A stretch of 64,000 bases of DNA, taken from NCBI RefSeq assembly GCF_900113115.1, contig NZ_FOOF01000007.1:186001-250000 (forward strand). Direction: 5' to 3'. This DNA comes from Duganella sp. CF458. GTDB taxonomy: Bacteria; Pseudomonadota; Gammaproteobacteria; Burkholderiales; Burkholderiaceae_D. The notes below the pieces were generated by a model that was not told the origin of the DNA, searched no databases, and saw nothing but the letters and a program-made list of their open reading frames with translations. Shown one piece after another: positions 47,542 through 57,187 of this stretch. The translations under genes and the position numbers were made by a program. The first letter of the stretch is position 1, and the number at the start of each line of letters is the position of its first letter.

Positions 47542-48822
47542 TTGGATACCGTTCCCTTGTGGGCGCAATTTGCCGCCCTCGCCTTCCTGATTCTCGCCTC
47601 GGCCTTCTTCGCCATGGCCGAAACCGCCCTGATGGCGGCCAATCGCTTCCGCCTGCGCCACCAGGCCAAACGCGGCAGCCGCCGCGCCATCGCCACCTTG
47701 TGGCTGCTCGAGCGCACCGAACAACTGCTGTCGCTGGTCCTGGTCGCCAACACCCTGATCAACGCCATGGCCATCGCCCTGGCGACCGCCATCGCCATCA
47801 CCCAGTTCGGGCTGGAACAGCATGTGATCCTGCTGTCGACCGTGATCGTGGTATTCATCCTGATCGTGCTGGCCGAAATCTCGCCCAAGATCGTCGGCGC
47901 GCGCTACGCCGACCAGATCGTGCTGCCCGCCTCCTTCGTGCTGCGTCCGCTGCTCTCGGTTTCCAAGCCGCTGCTATGGTTCGTGCACCTGTTCGTCAAC
48001 ACCTTGCTGCGCCTGTTCCGCATCAAGCCCACCGGCCAGATCCACGAAGGCACGCTGTCGCCGGACGAATTGCGTTCGGTGCTGCTGGAGAACGGCAGCT
48101 TCATCCCGAAAAAACACAAGAGCATCCTGCTCAACCTGTTCGACCTCGACACCATCTCGGTGGAAGACATCATGACGCCGCGCGCCCACATCGAGGCGCT
48201 GGACCTGGCCATGCCGGTGGCGGACATCATGTCCCAGCTCACCACCTGCTTCCACAACAAGCTGCCGGTGTATGACGGCGAGATCAACCGGATTGTCGGC
48301 ATCCTGCACGTGCGCAAGGCCATCGCCCTGCTGAACGAGCAAGACGAACTGACGGTGGAACACTTCCGCAAGCTGTTGTCCGAGCCCTTCTTCGTGCCGC
48401 AGGACACGCCGGCCTTCGCGGCCCTGCAGAACTTCCAGGAAAACAAGGAGCGCCTGGCGATTGTGGTCGACGAATACGGCGAGGTGCAGGGCCTGGTCAC
48501 GCTGGACGACATCATCGAAGAAATGATTGGCGAATTCACCACCTCCACCCCGAGCGCGGCACGGGCCGACAGCTTTGGCTGGGACGGGCACGGCGAATGC
48601 CTGTTGGAGGGCAGCACGGCATTACGTGACATTAACAAGCGTCTGGGTTTAAACTTTCCTCTTGATGGGCCCAAAACCCTGAACGGCATGCTGCTGGAAG
48701 TTTTACAAGATATTCCCGACGCCCCCATTTCCGTCAAAGTGGGCAATTGCATCGTGGAAGTGGTACAAGCACAAGACCAGGCCATTAAAGTAGTGAAATT
48801 GCGACGTCCGGAGTTCCGCTAG
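47542..48822 (+). CDS. HlyC/CorC-family protein (CNNM/CBS-domain transporter)
   Basis: 426 aa with a TTG start (47542) chosen because no earlier start is open. The N-terminal DUF21/CNNM membrane domain has three or four helices (LILASAFFAMAETALMAANR, 'LLSLVLVANTLINAMAIALA', 'ILLSTVIVVFILIVLAEISP'). A CBS pair follows (DIMTPRAHIEALDLAMPVAD to 'LVTLDDIIEEMIGEF') and then a CorC_HlyC domain (about residues 345-420). The family takes part in magnesium or cobalt resistance and efflux. It precedes pilB by a 92-base gap. Confidence 0.92.
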   Translation: MDTVPLWAQFAALAFLILASAFFAMAETALMAANRFRLRHQAKRGSRRAIATLWLLERTEQLLSLVLVANTLINAMAIALATAIAITQFGLEQHVILLSTVIVVFILIVLAEISPKIVGARYADQIVLPASFVLRPLLSVSKPLLWFVHLFVNTLLRLFRIKPTGQIHEGTLSPDELRSVLLENGSFIPKKHKSILLNLFDLDTISVEDIMTPRAHIEALDLAMPVADIMSQLTTCFHNKLPVYDGEINRIVGILHVRKAIALLNEQDELTVEHFRKLLSEPFFVPQDTPAFAALQNFQENKERLAIVVDEYGEVQGLVTLDDIIEEMIGEFTTSTPSAARADSFGWDGHGECLLEGSTALRDINKRLGLNFPLDGPKTLNGMLLEVLQDIPDAPISVKVGNCIVEVVQAQDQAIKVVKLRRPEFR

Positions 48823-48914
48823 GCAGAGTGAACCGTGCGGACCTTTACAAAAATGATGCCTACAGGCATCATCCGGAGACTCACTCTTTCTTAACATTCT
48901 GATAGTGCGCTCCT

Positions 48915-50645
48915 ATGGCAGCAGTCCAACCCACCTCGGCGTCCGGTTCCCCTATGTCGGGACTGGCCCGGGCCCTGATGCAAGCGGGGCGTCTTACCCC
49001 GCCGCAAGCGGACGCGCTGAATAAAAAGGCTATTGCCGAAAAGTCAACGTTTATTGATGTGCTGCTGGCTGGCGGCACCATCAATGCGCGCGAACTGGCA
49101 GTCTTTTGCGCGGAAACCTTTGCTTACCCGCTGCTCGACCTGAGCGCCATCAACCCGGAAATCCTGCCGCCGAAGGCGATTGATACCCGCCTGATGGCCA
49201 CCCAGCGGGTGATTCCGCTGGCCAAGCGCGGCAACAAGATGTCGGTGGCGCTGTCCGACCCGACCAATACCCAGGCCCTGGACCAGATCAAGTTCCAGGC
49301 CGAATCGACCGTCGAACCGGTGATCGTGCAGCACGACGTGCTGCTCAAGCTGCTCGAAACCCTGACCAAGAGCTCGACCCAGACCGTCCTCGAGATGACG
49401 GGCGACGAAGGCGACATCGAGTTCGCCGAAGAAGAAAGCCTCTCGCAGGCCCAGGGCGCGGCGGCCGAAGCCGAGGTGGAAGACGCGCCGATCGTGCGTT
49501 TCCTGAACAAGATGCTGATGGATGCGGTCAATATGGGCGCCTCCGACTTGCATTTTGAACCATACGAAAAGTTTTACCGCATCCGCTTCCGGGTGGACGG
49601 CAACCTGATGGAGCACGCCCAGCCGCCGACCTCGATCAAGGACAAGCTGGTGTCGCGCATCAAGGTGCTGTCCAAGCTCGATATTTCGGAAAAACGCGTG
49701 CCGCAGGACGGCCGCATGCGCCTGATCGTCTCCTCCACCAAGACCGTCGACCTGCGGGTGTCGACCCTGCCGACCCTGTTCGGCGAAAAGACCGTGATGC
49801 GTATCCTGGATGCGACCCAGGCGCAGATGGGCATCGATTCGCTCGGCTACGACCCGGACCAGAAGGAAATCCTGCTGGACGCCGTGCACCGCCCTTACGG
49901 CATGGTGCTGGTGACCGGCCCGACCGGCTCGGGCAAGACGGTGTCGCTGTATACCTGCCTGAACATCCTGAACAAGCCGGGCATCAATATCTCGACCGCG
50001 GAAGACCCGGCCGAGATCAACCTGCCCGGCGTAAACCAGGTCAACGTCAACGACCGCGCCGGCCTGACCTTCCCGGTGGCGCTGAAAGCCTTCCTGCGCC
50101 AGGATCCCGACATCATCATGGTCGGCGAGATCCGCGACCTGGAAACGGCGGACATCGCCATCAAGGCTGCGCAAACCGGCCACATGGTGTTCTCCACCCT
50201 GCACACCAATGACGCGCCGTCGACCCTGACGCGCCTGATGAATATGGGCGTCGCGCCCTTTAATATCGCCTCCTCGGTCATCCTGATCACGGCGCAGCGC
50301 CTGGCGCGCCGGCTGTGTACCTGCAAGAAGCCGATCGACATTGCGCCCGATCTGCTGCTGAAAGCCGGTTTCAAGGATGAAGACCTGGACGGCACATGGA
50401 AACCTTACGGCCCGGTGGGCTGTGAGCGCTGCAACGGCTCGGGCTATAAAGGCCGGGTCGGTATCTACCAGATCATGCCGATCACGCCCGCGATCGAAGC
50501 ATTGATCCTGGCACACGGTAACGCGATGCAGATCGCGGCACAATCGGAAGCAGAGGGCGTCAAGTCCCTGCGCCAATCGGGCCTGGTCAAGGTCAAGAAC
50601 GGACTGACCAGCCTGGAAGAAGTGCTGGGCTGCACCAACGAATAG
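48915..50645 (+). CDS. pilB: Type IV pilus assembly ATPase
   Basis: 576 aa. PilB powers pilus extension at the inner membrane. The N-terminal N1 domain (about 15-160) resembles GspE_N; the catalytic part has Walker A GPTGSGKTVSLYTCL, Asp box 'ISTAEDPAEINLPGVNQVNV', Walker B IIMVGEIRDLETADIA and the His box GHMVFSTLHTNDAPSTL. The zinc tetracysteine (CTCKKP ... GCERCNGSGYKGR) is complete. pilC starts 11 bases downstream. Confidence 0.97.
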   Translation: MAAVQPTSASGSPMSGLARALMQAGRLTPPQADALNKKAIAEKSTFIDVLLAGGTINARELAVFCAETFAYPLLDLSAINPEILPPKAIDTRLMATQRVIPLAKRGNKMSVALSDPTNTQALDQIKFQAESTVEPVIVQHDVLLKLLETLTKSSTQTVLEMTGDEGDIEFAEEESLSQAQGAAAEAEVEDAPIVRFLNKMLMDAVNMGASDLHFEPYEKFYRIRFRVDGNLMEHAQPPTSIKDKLVSRIKVLSKLDISEKRVPQDGRMRLIVSSTKTVDLRVSTLPTLFGEKTVMRILDATQAQMGIDSLGYDPDQKEILLDAVHRPYGMVLVTGPTGSGKTVSLYTCLNILNKPGINISTAEDPAEINLPGVNQVNVNDRAGLTFPVALKAFLRQDPDIIMVGEIRDLETADIAIKAAQTGHMVFSTLHTNDAPSTLTRLMNMGVAPFNIASSVILITAQRLARRLCTCKKPIDIAPDLLLKAGFKDEDLDGTWKPYGPVGCERCNGSGYKGRVGIYQIMPITPAIEALILAHGNAMQIAAQSEAEGVKSLRQSGLVKVKNGLTSLEEVLGCTNE

Positions 50646-50656
50646 GAAATTAGGAT

Positions 50657-51868
50657 ATGGCTACTGCGGGCACCGCAAAAGAACAGGTTTTCACGTGGGA
50701 AGGCAAGGACAAGACTGGCAAGACCGTGCGCGGCGAAATGCGCGCCGGCGGCGAGGCTGTGGTCAATGTGACCCTGCGCCGCCAAGGCATCATGGTCACC
50801 AAGATCAAGAAAAAGGTCTACCGCTCGGGCAAGAAGGTTACCGAGAAAGACCTGACCCTGTTTACCCGCCAGCTGGCGACCATGATGAAGGCCGGCGTGC
50901 CGCTGCTGCAGGCCTTCGACATCGTCGGCAAAGGCCACGCCAATCCTTCGGTATCGAAGCTGGTGCTGGACCTGCGCGCCGATATCGAGACCGGTACCAG
51001 CCTGAACATGGCGTTCCGTAAATACCCGCTGTATTTCGACCCGCTGTTCTGCAACCTGGTGGCAGCCGGCGAGCAAGCCGGTATCCTGGAAGACCTGCTG
51101 ACCCGCCTCGCGATCTACAAGGAGAAGACGCTGGCCATCAAGGCCAAGATCAAGTCGGCCCTGACCTACCCGATCGCCGTTCTGGCGGTGGCGTTCATCG
51201 TGACCTCGGTCATCATGATCTGGGTGGTGCCGGCCTTTAAAGAGGTGTTCTCCAGCTTCGGTGCCGACTTGCCGGCGCCGACCCTGTTCGTGATGGCGAT
51301 CTCGGAATACTTCGTCAAGTACTGGTACCTCATCTTCGGCACCCTGGGCGCCGGGCTGTACTTCTTCTTCCAGAGCTGGCGACGCTCCGAAAAGATGAAG
51401 GCCTCCATGGACCGCTTGCTGCTCAAGGTGCCGGTGTTCGGCGACGTGATCCGCAAAGCCACCGTGGCACGCTGGACCCGTACCCTGTCCACCATGTTCG
51501 CCGCCGGCGTGCCGCTGGTGGAATCGCTGGATTCGGTGGGCGGCGCGGCCGGCAACCACGTCTACATGGAAGCGACCAAGAAGATCCAGACCGAAGTGAG
51601 CACCGGTACCAGCCTGACGGTGGCGATGCAAAACGCGGACGTGTTCCCGAGCATGGTGACCCAGATGGTGGCGATTGGCGAAGAATCCGGTGCGCTCGAT
51701 TCGATGCTGGGCAAGGTGGCCGACTTCTACGAAGAAGAAGTCGATGAGGCGGTGGCACAGCTTTCCAGCCTGATGGAACCGATGATCATGGTGATCCTGG
51801 GCGTGGTGATCGGCGGCCTGGTGGTTGCAATGTACCTGCCAATCTTCAAACTCGGTTCGGTGGTGTAA
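50657..51868 (+). CDS. pilC: Type IV pilus inner-membrane platform protein
   Basis: 403 aa, with two T2SSF domains (about residues 68-190 and 270-395), each holding FTRQLATMMKAGVPLLQAFD-like and 'WTRTLSTMFAAGVPLVESLD' starts. There are three membrane helices, the last near the C-terminus ('MIMVILGVVIGGLVVAMYLP'). It lies between pilB and pilD in the classic order, with gaps of 11 and 5 bases. Confidence 0.97.
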   Translation: MATAGTAKEQVFTWEGKDKTGKTVRGEMRAGGEAVVNVTLRRQGIMVTKIKKKVYRSGKKVTEKDLTLFTRQLATMMKAGVPLLQAFDIVGKGHANPSVSKLVLDLRADIETGTSLNMAFRKYPLYFDPLFCNLVAAGEQAGILEDLLTRLAIYKEKTLAIKAKIKSALTYPIAVLAVAFIVTSVIMIWVVPAFKEVFSSFGADLPAPTLFVMAISEYFVKYWYLIFGTLGAGLYFFFQSWRRSEKMKASMDRLLLKVPVFGDVIRKATVARWTRTLSTMFAAGVPLVESLDSVGGAAGNHVYMEATKKIQTEVSTGTSLTVAMQNADVFPSMVTQMVAIGEESGALDSMLGKVADFYEEEVDEAVAQLSSLMEPMIMVILGVVIGGLVVAMYLPIFKLGSVV

Positions 51869-51873
51869 TCAGC

Positions 51874-52743
51874 ATGCAAGACGTATTCATGCTGTTCTCG
51901 CCGCCGGCAACGCTGGCCGCCGCCGTGGTGGCCGGCATCCTCGGCCTGCTGATCGGCAGTTTCCTGAACGTGGTGATCCACCGCGTGCCGGTCATGATGC
52001 AGCGCGAAGTGGACAGCGTATGCGCCTGCGAGCGCGACGAACCGGAACCGCATCCGGAACGCTACAACCTGGTGGTGCCGCGTTCGGCCTGCCCGCACTG
52101 CGGCCACCAGATCACGGCACTGGAAAACGTTCCGGTGATCAGCTGGCTGCTGCTGCGCGGCAAATGCAGCGCCTGCAAGGCGCCGATTTCGGCCCGCTAT
52201 CCGGCCATCGAAGCGCTGAGCGCCCTGCTGTCGGCCGGCCTGGTGTGGCACTTCGGCTTCGGCTGGGCCGGCATGGCCGCCCTGGTATTCGGCTGGCTGT
52301 TGATCGCGATGACCTTCATCGACCTCGACACCCAGTTGCTGCCGGACGACCTGACCTTCCCGCTGCTTTGGCTGGGCCTGCTGGTCAACGTGAAAGGCCT
52401 GTTCGTCCCGCTGCAGGACGCGGTGCTGGGCGCGGCCGCCGGCTATATGGCGCTGTGGACCGTGTACTGGGTGTTCAAACTGGTGCGCGGCAAGGAAGGC
52501 ATGGGCTACGGCGACTTCAAGCTGCTGGCGGCCCTGGGAGCCTGGATGGGCTGGCAGATGCTGCCGGCGATCATCCTGCTGTCCTCGGTGGTGGGTGCGC
52601 TGGTCGGCATCGGCATCGTCATCGCCTCGCGCATGGGCTTCGACCACAAGATCCCATTCGGCCCCTACCTGGCCGGCGCCGGCATGCTGGCCCTGCTGTG
52701 CGGTCAACAGATCACCGGTTTCCTATACGGAGTACCGGGCTGA
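51874..52743 (+). CDS. pilD: Prepilin peptidase / N-methyltransferase
   Basis: 289 aa. It cleaves and methylates type IV prepilins. The N-terminal cytoplasmic loop has a four-cysteine zinc site (CPHCGH and CSACKAPISARYP). The peptidase aspartates sit in FIDLDTQLLPDDLTFPLL and KEGMGYGDFKLLAALG. Eight membrane helices can be drawn. coaE begins one base after its stop, as often seen in beta-proteobacteria. Confidence 0.96.
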   Translation: MQDVFMLFSPPATLAAAVVAGILGLLIGSFLNVVIHRVPVMMQREVDSVCACERDEPEPHPERYNLVVPRSACPHCGHQITALENVPVISWLLLRGKCSACKAPISARYPAIEALSALLSAGLVWHFGFGWAGMAALVFGWLLIAMTFIDLDTQLLPDDLTFPLLWLGLLVNVKGLFVPLQDAVLGAAAGYMALWTVYWVFKLVRGKEGMGYGDFKLLAALGAWMGWQMLPAIILLSSVVGALVGIGIVIASRMGFDHKIPFGPYLAGAGMLALLCGQQITGFLYGVPG

Positions 52744-52744
52744 C

Positions 52745-53347
52745 ATGCCGGCGCGTTTCGTGGTCGGCCTGACAGGCGGCATCGGCAGTGGAAAAAGCCT
52801 GATCGCCAATATGTTTGCCGACCGCGGCGCCAGCATCGTCGACACCGACCAGATTGCCCACTCCCTGACCGGGCCCAAGGGCGCCGCCATGCCCGACATC
52901 CTGGCCGAATTCGGCCCCCACATGGCCGACAGCCATGGCGCCATGGACCGCGCCAAGATGCGCGAACTGGTGTTCCGCGAGCCGCCTGCCAAGCGCCGGC
53001 TGGAAGCCATCCTCCACCCCATGATCCGCGACGCCACCCTGGCCGCCGCCGCCGATGCCAGCGGCGGCTATGTGATGCTGGCCATTCCCCTGCTGGTCGA
53101 ATCCGGCGCCTGGAAGCAGCGCGTCAACCGCGTGCTGGTGATCGACTGCCCGGAAGAAATCCAGGTGGCGCGCGTCATGGCGCGCAACGGCCTGGCGGAA
53201 GACCAGGTGCGCGCCATCATGGCGACCCAGGTGCCGCGCGCCGTGCGGCTGGCGGCAGCCGACGATGTCATCGACAACGGCGGTCGGATCGAAGCATTAA
53301 CCCCTCAAGTGGACCGTTTGCATGGTTTTTATCAGCAATATTTGTAA
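52745..53347 (+). CDS. coaE: Dephospho-CoA kinase
   Basis: 200 aa from ATG 52745, one base after the pilD stop. It makes the last step of coenzyme A synthesis. The P-loop is GLTGGIGSGKS near the N-terminus, then 'DTDQIAHSLTGPKGAAM', 'LEAILHPMIRDATLAAA', 'LAIPLLVESGAW' and 'VLVIDCPEEIQVARVMARNG'. The fit with other CoaE proteins is full-length. Confidence 0.96.
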   Translation: MPARFVVGLTGGIGSGKSLIANMFADRGASIVDTDQIAHSLTGPKGAAMPDILAEFGPHMADSHGAMDRAKMRELVFREPPAKRRLEAILHPMIRDATLAAAADASGGYVMLAIPLLVESGAWKQRVNRVLVIDCPEEIQVARVMARNGLAEDQVRAIMATQVPRAVRLAAADDVIDNGGRIEALTPQVDRLHGFYQQYL

Positions 53348-53408
53348 TTTTGCTTCGCATAGTTCAGAATCACGAGATTATTAATAGGTCTTCCACACGA
53401 GGGATGCT

Positions 53409-54164
53409 TTGATCGTTTACGAATATCCTTTCAATGAGCGCATCCGCACCCTGTTGCGCCTGGAGGATCTATACGAGAAATTCAAGTTCTTCGTGCATCA
53501 GGAACACCCGATGCAGCATCACGTCGCACTGGCCACCATTTTCGACATGCTCGAAGTGGCCGGGCGCGCCGACCTCAAATCCGACCTGTTGCAGGAACTC
53601 GAGCGCCAGCGCCAGAGCCTGCTGGGCTACCGCTCCAATCCGAACGTCCAGGCAGAAATGCTGGACGCCATTCTCTCCGAACTCGACAGCGTTTCCAGCG
53701 CCCTGGTTGCCTCGCAAGGCAAGACCGGCCAGAACGTGCGCGACAACGAGTGGCTGATGAGTATCCGTGGCCGCACCATCATCCCGGGCGGCGCCTGCGA
53801 ATTCGACCTGCCGTCCTATTACGCCTGGCAGAAGCAGCCGGCCGAGAAGCGTTTCAACGATATCGTCACCTGGTTCAATCCGCTGGCACCACTGTTCGAC
53901 GCCCTGGCCCTGGTGCTGCGCCTGCTGCGCGATTCCGGCGCACCGGTGAAGATGATCGCCAATGCCGGTAGTTACCAGCAAATGCTGCAAGGCAAGGTCT
54001 ACCAGATGCTGCGCCTGTCGGTCGACGCCTCGCTGGGCGCGATTCCCGAAATTTCGGCCAACAAATACATGCTATGGGTGCGCTTCACTTCCCAAGGCGG
54101 CGACCTGAAACCCAAGCCGCTGGAAGAAGATGTACCATTCGAGCTCACCCTCTGTAATTTCTAA
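53409..54164 (+). CDS. zapD: Cell-division protein ZapD (DUF1342), TTG start
   Basis: 251 aa. ZapD binds FtsZ and bundles its filaments. The start is TTG ([20 protein letters not shown]) with GAGGGA at 53399-53404; no in-frame ATG fits. The N-terminal helix-rich part ('[20 protein letters not shown]', '[20 protein letters not shown]') and C-terminal beta part ('[20 protein letters not shown]', 'FELTLCNF') match the family. It sits between coaE and yacG, the usual position. Confidence 0.95.
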   Translation: MIVYEYPFNERIRTLLRLEDLYEKFKFFVHQEHPMQHHVALATIFDMLEVAGRADLKSDLLQELERQRQSLLGYRSNPNVQAEMLDAILSELDSVSSALVASQGKTGQNVRDNEWLMSIRGRTIIPGGACEFDLPSYYAWQKQPAEKRFNDIVTWFNPLAPLFDALALVLRLLRDSGAPVKMIANAGSYQQMLQGKVYQMLRLSVDASLGAIPEISANKYMLWVRFTSQGGDLKPKPLEEDVPFELTLCNF

Positions 54165-54169
54165 GCACC

Positions 54170-54349
54170 ATGCCTACTGTCGTTGAATGCCCCACCTGCC
54201 AAGCCAAGGTAGAGTGGACGGAAGCCAATAAATACCGTCCTTTCTGCAGCGAACGCTGCAAGATGATCGACCTGGGCGCCTGGGCCGAGGAAAAATACAC
54301 CATCCCCGGCTCCCCCCCCACCGACCCGCTCGACGACGACAAGCAATAA
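54170..54349 (+). CDS. yacG: DNA gyrase inhibitor / zinc-binding protein YacG
   Basis: 59 aa, a short gene starting 5 bases after the zapD stop. The zinc site has four cysteines: [12 protein letters not shown] and [20 protein letters not shown]. The family's known function in E. coli is to bind GyrB and inhibit gyrase. Length and order zapD-yacG are typical. A 36-bp perfect inverted repeat follows at once. Confidence 0.95.
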   Translation: MPTVVECPTCQAKVEWTEANKYRPFCSERCKMIDLGAWAEEKYTIPGSPPTDPLDDDKQ

Positions 54350-54350
54350 G

Positions 54351-54425
54351 AAAGTCGGGGTCAGCTCTGGCAATCGGACATTTGCCTACGGCAAATGTCC
54401 GATTGCCAGAGCTGACCCCGACTTT
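54351..54425. terminator. Perfect 36-bp inverted repeat with 3-base loop, probable bidirectional terminator
   Basis: The left arm is 54351-54386 (starts AAAGTCGGGGTCAGCTCTGG, ends TTTGCC) and the right arm 54390-54425 is its exact complement, with only TAC between them. It lies between the convergent yacG and Nudix genes; A and T flanks fit two-way termination. Its stem is far longer than an ordinary terminator, so it may be a repetitive palindrome that has taken over that role. Confidence 0.9.
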
Positions 54426-54820
54426 TAATACCGTACTTTGTCGAGCCACTCCAGCAATGGAATCGTGGCGGGCAGCAGCGGCTCTACTCCCACAGTCCCC
54501 TGCCAGGCAAAGGCCTGGCCTTCCAGGCTTTGCGGCTCGCCAGTCCATTCTCGGCTGATGAAGAAGTGCAGCCGCACGTGGGCATGCGGGTAGACGTGCT
54601 CCACGCCGCACCATTCTTCCGCACTCTGGATCCGGATGCCGAGTTCCTCGACGAACTCGCGCTTGAGTGCTTCGAGGATGGTTTCGCCAGGGTCGACTTT
54701 CCCACCCGGGAATTCCCAGTAGCCGGCGTAAGGCTTGCCTTCCGGCCGCTGGCCCAGCAGGACGTCGCCGTTCGGCTGCATCAGGATGCCCACTGCGACA
54801 TCGATCGGGCGCGCAGTCAT
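54425..54820 (-). CDS. MutT-like Nudix hydrolase
   Basis: 131 aa from ATG 54820, which overlaps the DUF815 stop by ATGA. The Nudix box is present: GGKVDPGETILEALKREFVE followed by ELGI, where REFVEE carries the metal ligands. The N-terminus (PIDVAVGILMQPNGDVLLGQ, then RPEGKPYAGYWEFPGGK) matches MutT-type 8-oxo-dGTP diphosphatases. It probably cleans oxidised nucleotides, though other pyrophosphates are possible. Confidence 0.92.
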   Translation of the reverse strand: MTARPIDVAVGILMQPNGDVLLGQRPEGKPYAGYWEFPGGKVDPGETILEALKREFVEELGIRIQSAEEWCGVEHVYPHAHVRLHFFISREWTGEPQSLEGQAFAWQGTVGVEPLLPATIPLLEWLDKVRY

Positions 54821-55683
54821 TTCAGCCTCCCCGCGTAATCGCGCGCGAATTGCCAGGCCACGCGGCCGGAACGCGAGCCGCGCTGCAGCGCCCATTGCAG
54901 GGCTTCGGCGCGGGCGTCGGCGATCTGCGGCACGCTGCAGCCGAAGGCGGCCAGCCAGTGCGCCACGATGCCCAGGTAGTCGTCCTGCTTGAAGGGATAG
55001 AACGACAGCCACAGGCCGAAGCGCTCGGATAGCGAAATCTTTTCTTCCACCGTCTCGCCGGGATGCAGGTCGCCATCCTCGTCATGCTTGTAGGTGGCGT
55101 TGTCCGACATGCGCTCGGGCATCAGGTGGCGGCGGTTGGATGTGGCGTAGATCAGCACATTGTCGATCACCGCCGACACCGAACCATCCAGCGCCACTTT
55201 CAGCGCCTTGTAGCCGCTCTCCCCTTCCTCGAACGACAGGTCGTCGCAGAACACCACGAAGCGTTCCGGTCGCCCCGCCACCAGGTCCATGATATCGGGC
55301 AGGTCGCGCAGGTCGGCCTTGTCGACTTCGATCAGGCGCAAGCCTTGCGGGGCGAACGCCGCCAGGCAAGCCTTGATCAATGAAGACTTGCCGGTGCCGC
55401 GCGCACCGGTCAGCAGGACGTTGTTGGCTGGCCTGCCTTCCACGAACTGGCGGGTGTTCTGCTCGATCTGCGCCTTCTGGCGGCCGATGTGCTGCAAGTC
55501 GTCGAAAGCGATTTGGGCTGGACGCGGCACCGGCTGCAGAATGCCGGTGTGGCCACGCTTGCGCCAACGGAAGGCGGTGGAAGCCTGCCAGTCCGGCGTT
55601 GCGACCGCAGGCGGCAGGATGGCTTCCAAGCGCGCCAGCATCGCCTCGGCGCGCTTGAGGAATTGGTCGAGTTGGTTCGACAT
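54817..55683 (-). CDS. DUF815 ATP-binding (AAA-like) protein
   Basis: 288 aa from ATG 55683 (MSNQLDQFLKRAEAMLARLE). Walker A is LLTGARGTGKSSLIKACLAA at about residue 92-111, and Walker B is RFVVFCDDLSFEEGESGYKA. 'DNVLIYATSNRRHLMPERMS' and 'LSERFGLWLSFYPFKQDDYL' are typical sensor and lid parts. The family function is not known. It is tightly linked with argJ (4 bases) upstream and the Nudix gene downstream, as in many beta-proteobacteria. Confidence 0.94.
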   Translation of the reverse strand: MSNQLDQFLKRAEAMLARLEAILPPAVATPDWQASTAFRWRKRGHTGILQPVPRPAQIAFDDLQHIGRQKAQIEQNTRQFVEGRPANNVLLTGARGTGKSSLIKACLAAFAPQGLRLIEVDKADLRDLPDIMDLVAGRPERFVVFCDDLSFEEGESGYKALKVALDGSVSAVIDNVLIYATSNRRHLMPERMSDNATYKHDEDGDLHPGETVEEKISLSERFGLWLSFYPFKQDDYLGIVAHWLAAFGCSVPQIADARAEALQWALQRGSRSGRVAWQFARDYAGRLK

Positions 55684-55687
55684 CCGC

Positions 55688-56926
55688 TCAGGAACGGTAG
55701 TCGGCGTTGATCGACACGTAGTCGTGCGACAGGTCGCAGGTGTAGACGGTGGAAGCGGCAGTGCCACGCGCCAGCTTCACGCGCACGGTGATTTCGCTTT
55801 GCTTCATCACGCGCTGGCCCTGTTCTTCCTTGTAGTCGGGATTGCGGCCGCCGTCCTTGGCCACCCACACGTCGTCCAGGTAGAGGTTGATCTTGCTGAC
55901 GTCCAGGTCGTCCACGCCGGCATAACCGATGGCGGCCAGGATGCGGCCCAGGTTAGGGTCGGAGGCGAAGAAGGCGGTTTTCACCAGTGGCGAGTGGCCG
56001 ATCGAGTAGGCGATCTTGCGGCATTCGTCGGTGTCCTTGCCATCTTCCACGGTGATGGTCATGAACTTGGTGGCGCCTTCGCCGTCGCGCACGATGGCTT
56101 GCGCCAGGAATACCGACAGCTCGGTGACGGCGGCGGCCAGTGCCTTGTATTCTGGCGAATCGACGGAATCGACCACCAGGGTGCCGGCGCCCGTGGCCAC
56201 CAGCATGAAGGAATCGTTGGTCGAGGTGTCGCCGTCGATGGTGATGCAGTTGAAGGACTTGTCGGCCGCGTCCTTGACCAGCACGTCCAGCACCGGCTGC
56301 GCCACTTTGGCGTCAAAGGCCAGGTAACCCAGCATGGTTGCCATATTCGGCTTGATCATGCCGGCGCCTTTGGAAATGCCGGTCATGCTGACCTTGTGGC
56401 CGGCGACATCGACAGTGCGCGAACCCGCCTTCGGCTGGGTATCGGTGGTCATGATCGCTTCGGCGGCGTTGAACCAGTTATCCAGCTTCAGGTTCTGGAT
56501 GGCTTTCGGCAGGCCGGCCACGATTTTTTCAACCGGCAGCGGCTCCAGGATCACGCCGGTGGAGAACGGCAGGATCTGCTGCGCGTCGCAACCGAGTTCC
56601 TTGGCCAGTGCGGCGCAGGTGGCGCGGGCGTTGGCCAGGCCGGATTCGCCGGTACCGGCGTTGGCATTGCCGGTGTTGATCATCAGCGCGCGGATAGGCT
56701 TGCCGCCCGCTTTCACTGCCGCCAGGTTTTCCTTGGAAATCTGCACCGGCGCGGCGCAGAAGCGGTTCAGCGTGAACACGCCGGACACGGTGGCGCCATC
56801 GGCCAGCTTCAGGACCAGCACGTCCTTGCGGCCCGGCTTCTTGATACCGGCTTCGGCGTAACCAAGCTCGATACCGGCAACCGGCTTGAGGTCAGCGGCG
56901 ACAGGGATAGGGGAATTGACGGCCAT
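55688..56926 (-). CDS. argJ: Bifunctional glutamate N-acetyltransferase / N-acetylglutamate synthase
   Basis: 412 aa. ArgJ transfers acetyl from N-acetylornithine to glutamate in the cyclic arginine pathway. The autocleavage site is before Thr in [16 protein letters not shown]; the new N-terminal Thr is the nucleophile. Other family parts: '[20 protein letters not shown]', '[20 protein letters not shown]', '[20 protein letters not shown]' and the C-terminal [15 protein letters not shown]. It is the first gene of argJ-DUF815-nudix. Confidence 0.97.
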   Translation of the reverse strand: MAVNSPIPVAADLKPVAGIELGYAEAGIKKPGRKDVLVLKLADGATVSGVFTLNRFCAAPVQISKENLAAVKAGGKPIRALMINTGNANAGTGESGLANARATCAALAKELGCDAQQILPFSTGVILEPLPVEKIVAGLPKAIQNLKLDNWFNAAEAIMTTDTQPKAGSRTVDVAGHKVSMTGISKGAGMIKPNMATMLGYLAFDAKVAQPVLDVLVKDAADKSFNCITIDGDTSTNDSFMLVATGAGTLVVDSVDSPEYKALAAAVTELSVFLAQAIVRDGEGATKFMTITVEDGKDTDECRKIAYSIGHSPLVKTAFFASDPNLGRILAAIGYAGVDDLDVSKINLYLDDVWVAKDGGRNPDYKEEQGQRVMKQSEITVRVKLARGTAASTVYTCDLSHDYVSINADYRS

Positions 56927-57104
56927 GGTTTTCTTCTCAATCTTGATGGGGAACGAAGCTGTTATTTTAAACGCACGCGCCTCCCGCTGCGCAGTGCAAT
57001 AACGCCAATCAATGCATCCAAAATCCCCACACTTTGTAGAAGCTGCTCTCTATTTGTGCAGGTTTCGATTCAATTCCAACCAATTTTAGTTTATCATGAG
57101 AAAC

Positions 57105-57123
57105 TGTCATAAATAAAATGACA
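57105..57123. promoter_or_regulatory. TGTCAT-N7-ATGACA palindrome upstream of the porin gene
   Basis: A perfect 6-bp inverted repeat with a 7-base AT-rich centre, 65 bases before the porin start in an otherwise AT-rich gap. The left part reads CTGTCATAAAT, which resembles one half of a Pho box, and a TTATCAT lies 13 bases upstream of it. It could be an operator or a diverged Pho box. Confidence 0.4.
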
Positions 57124-57187
57124 TGACTTTGGTGCGCTGCACTATCAATAAAATAACACGCAAATAACACTCGATCGGATCACTTTC

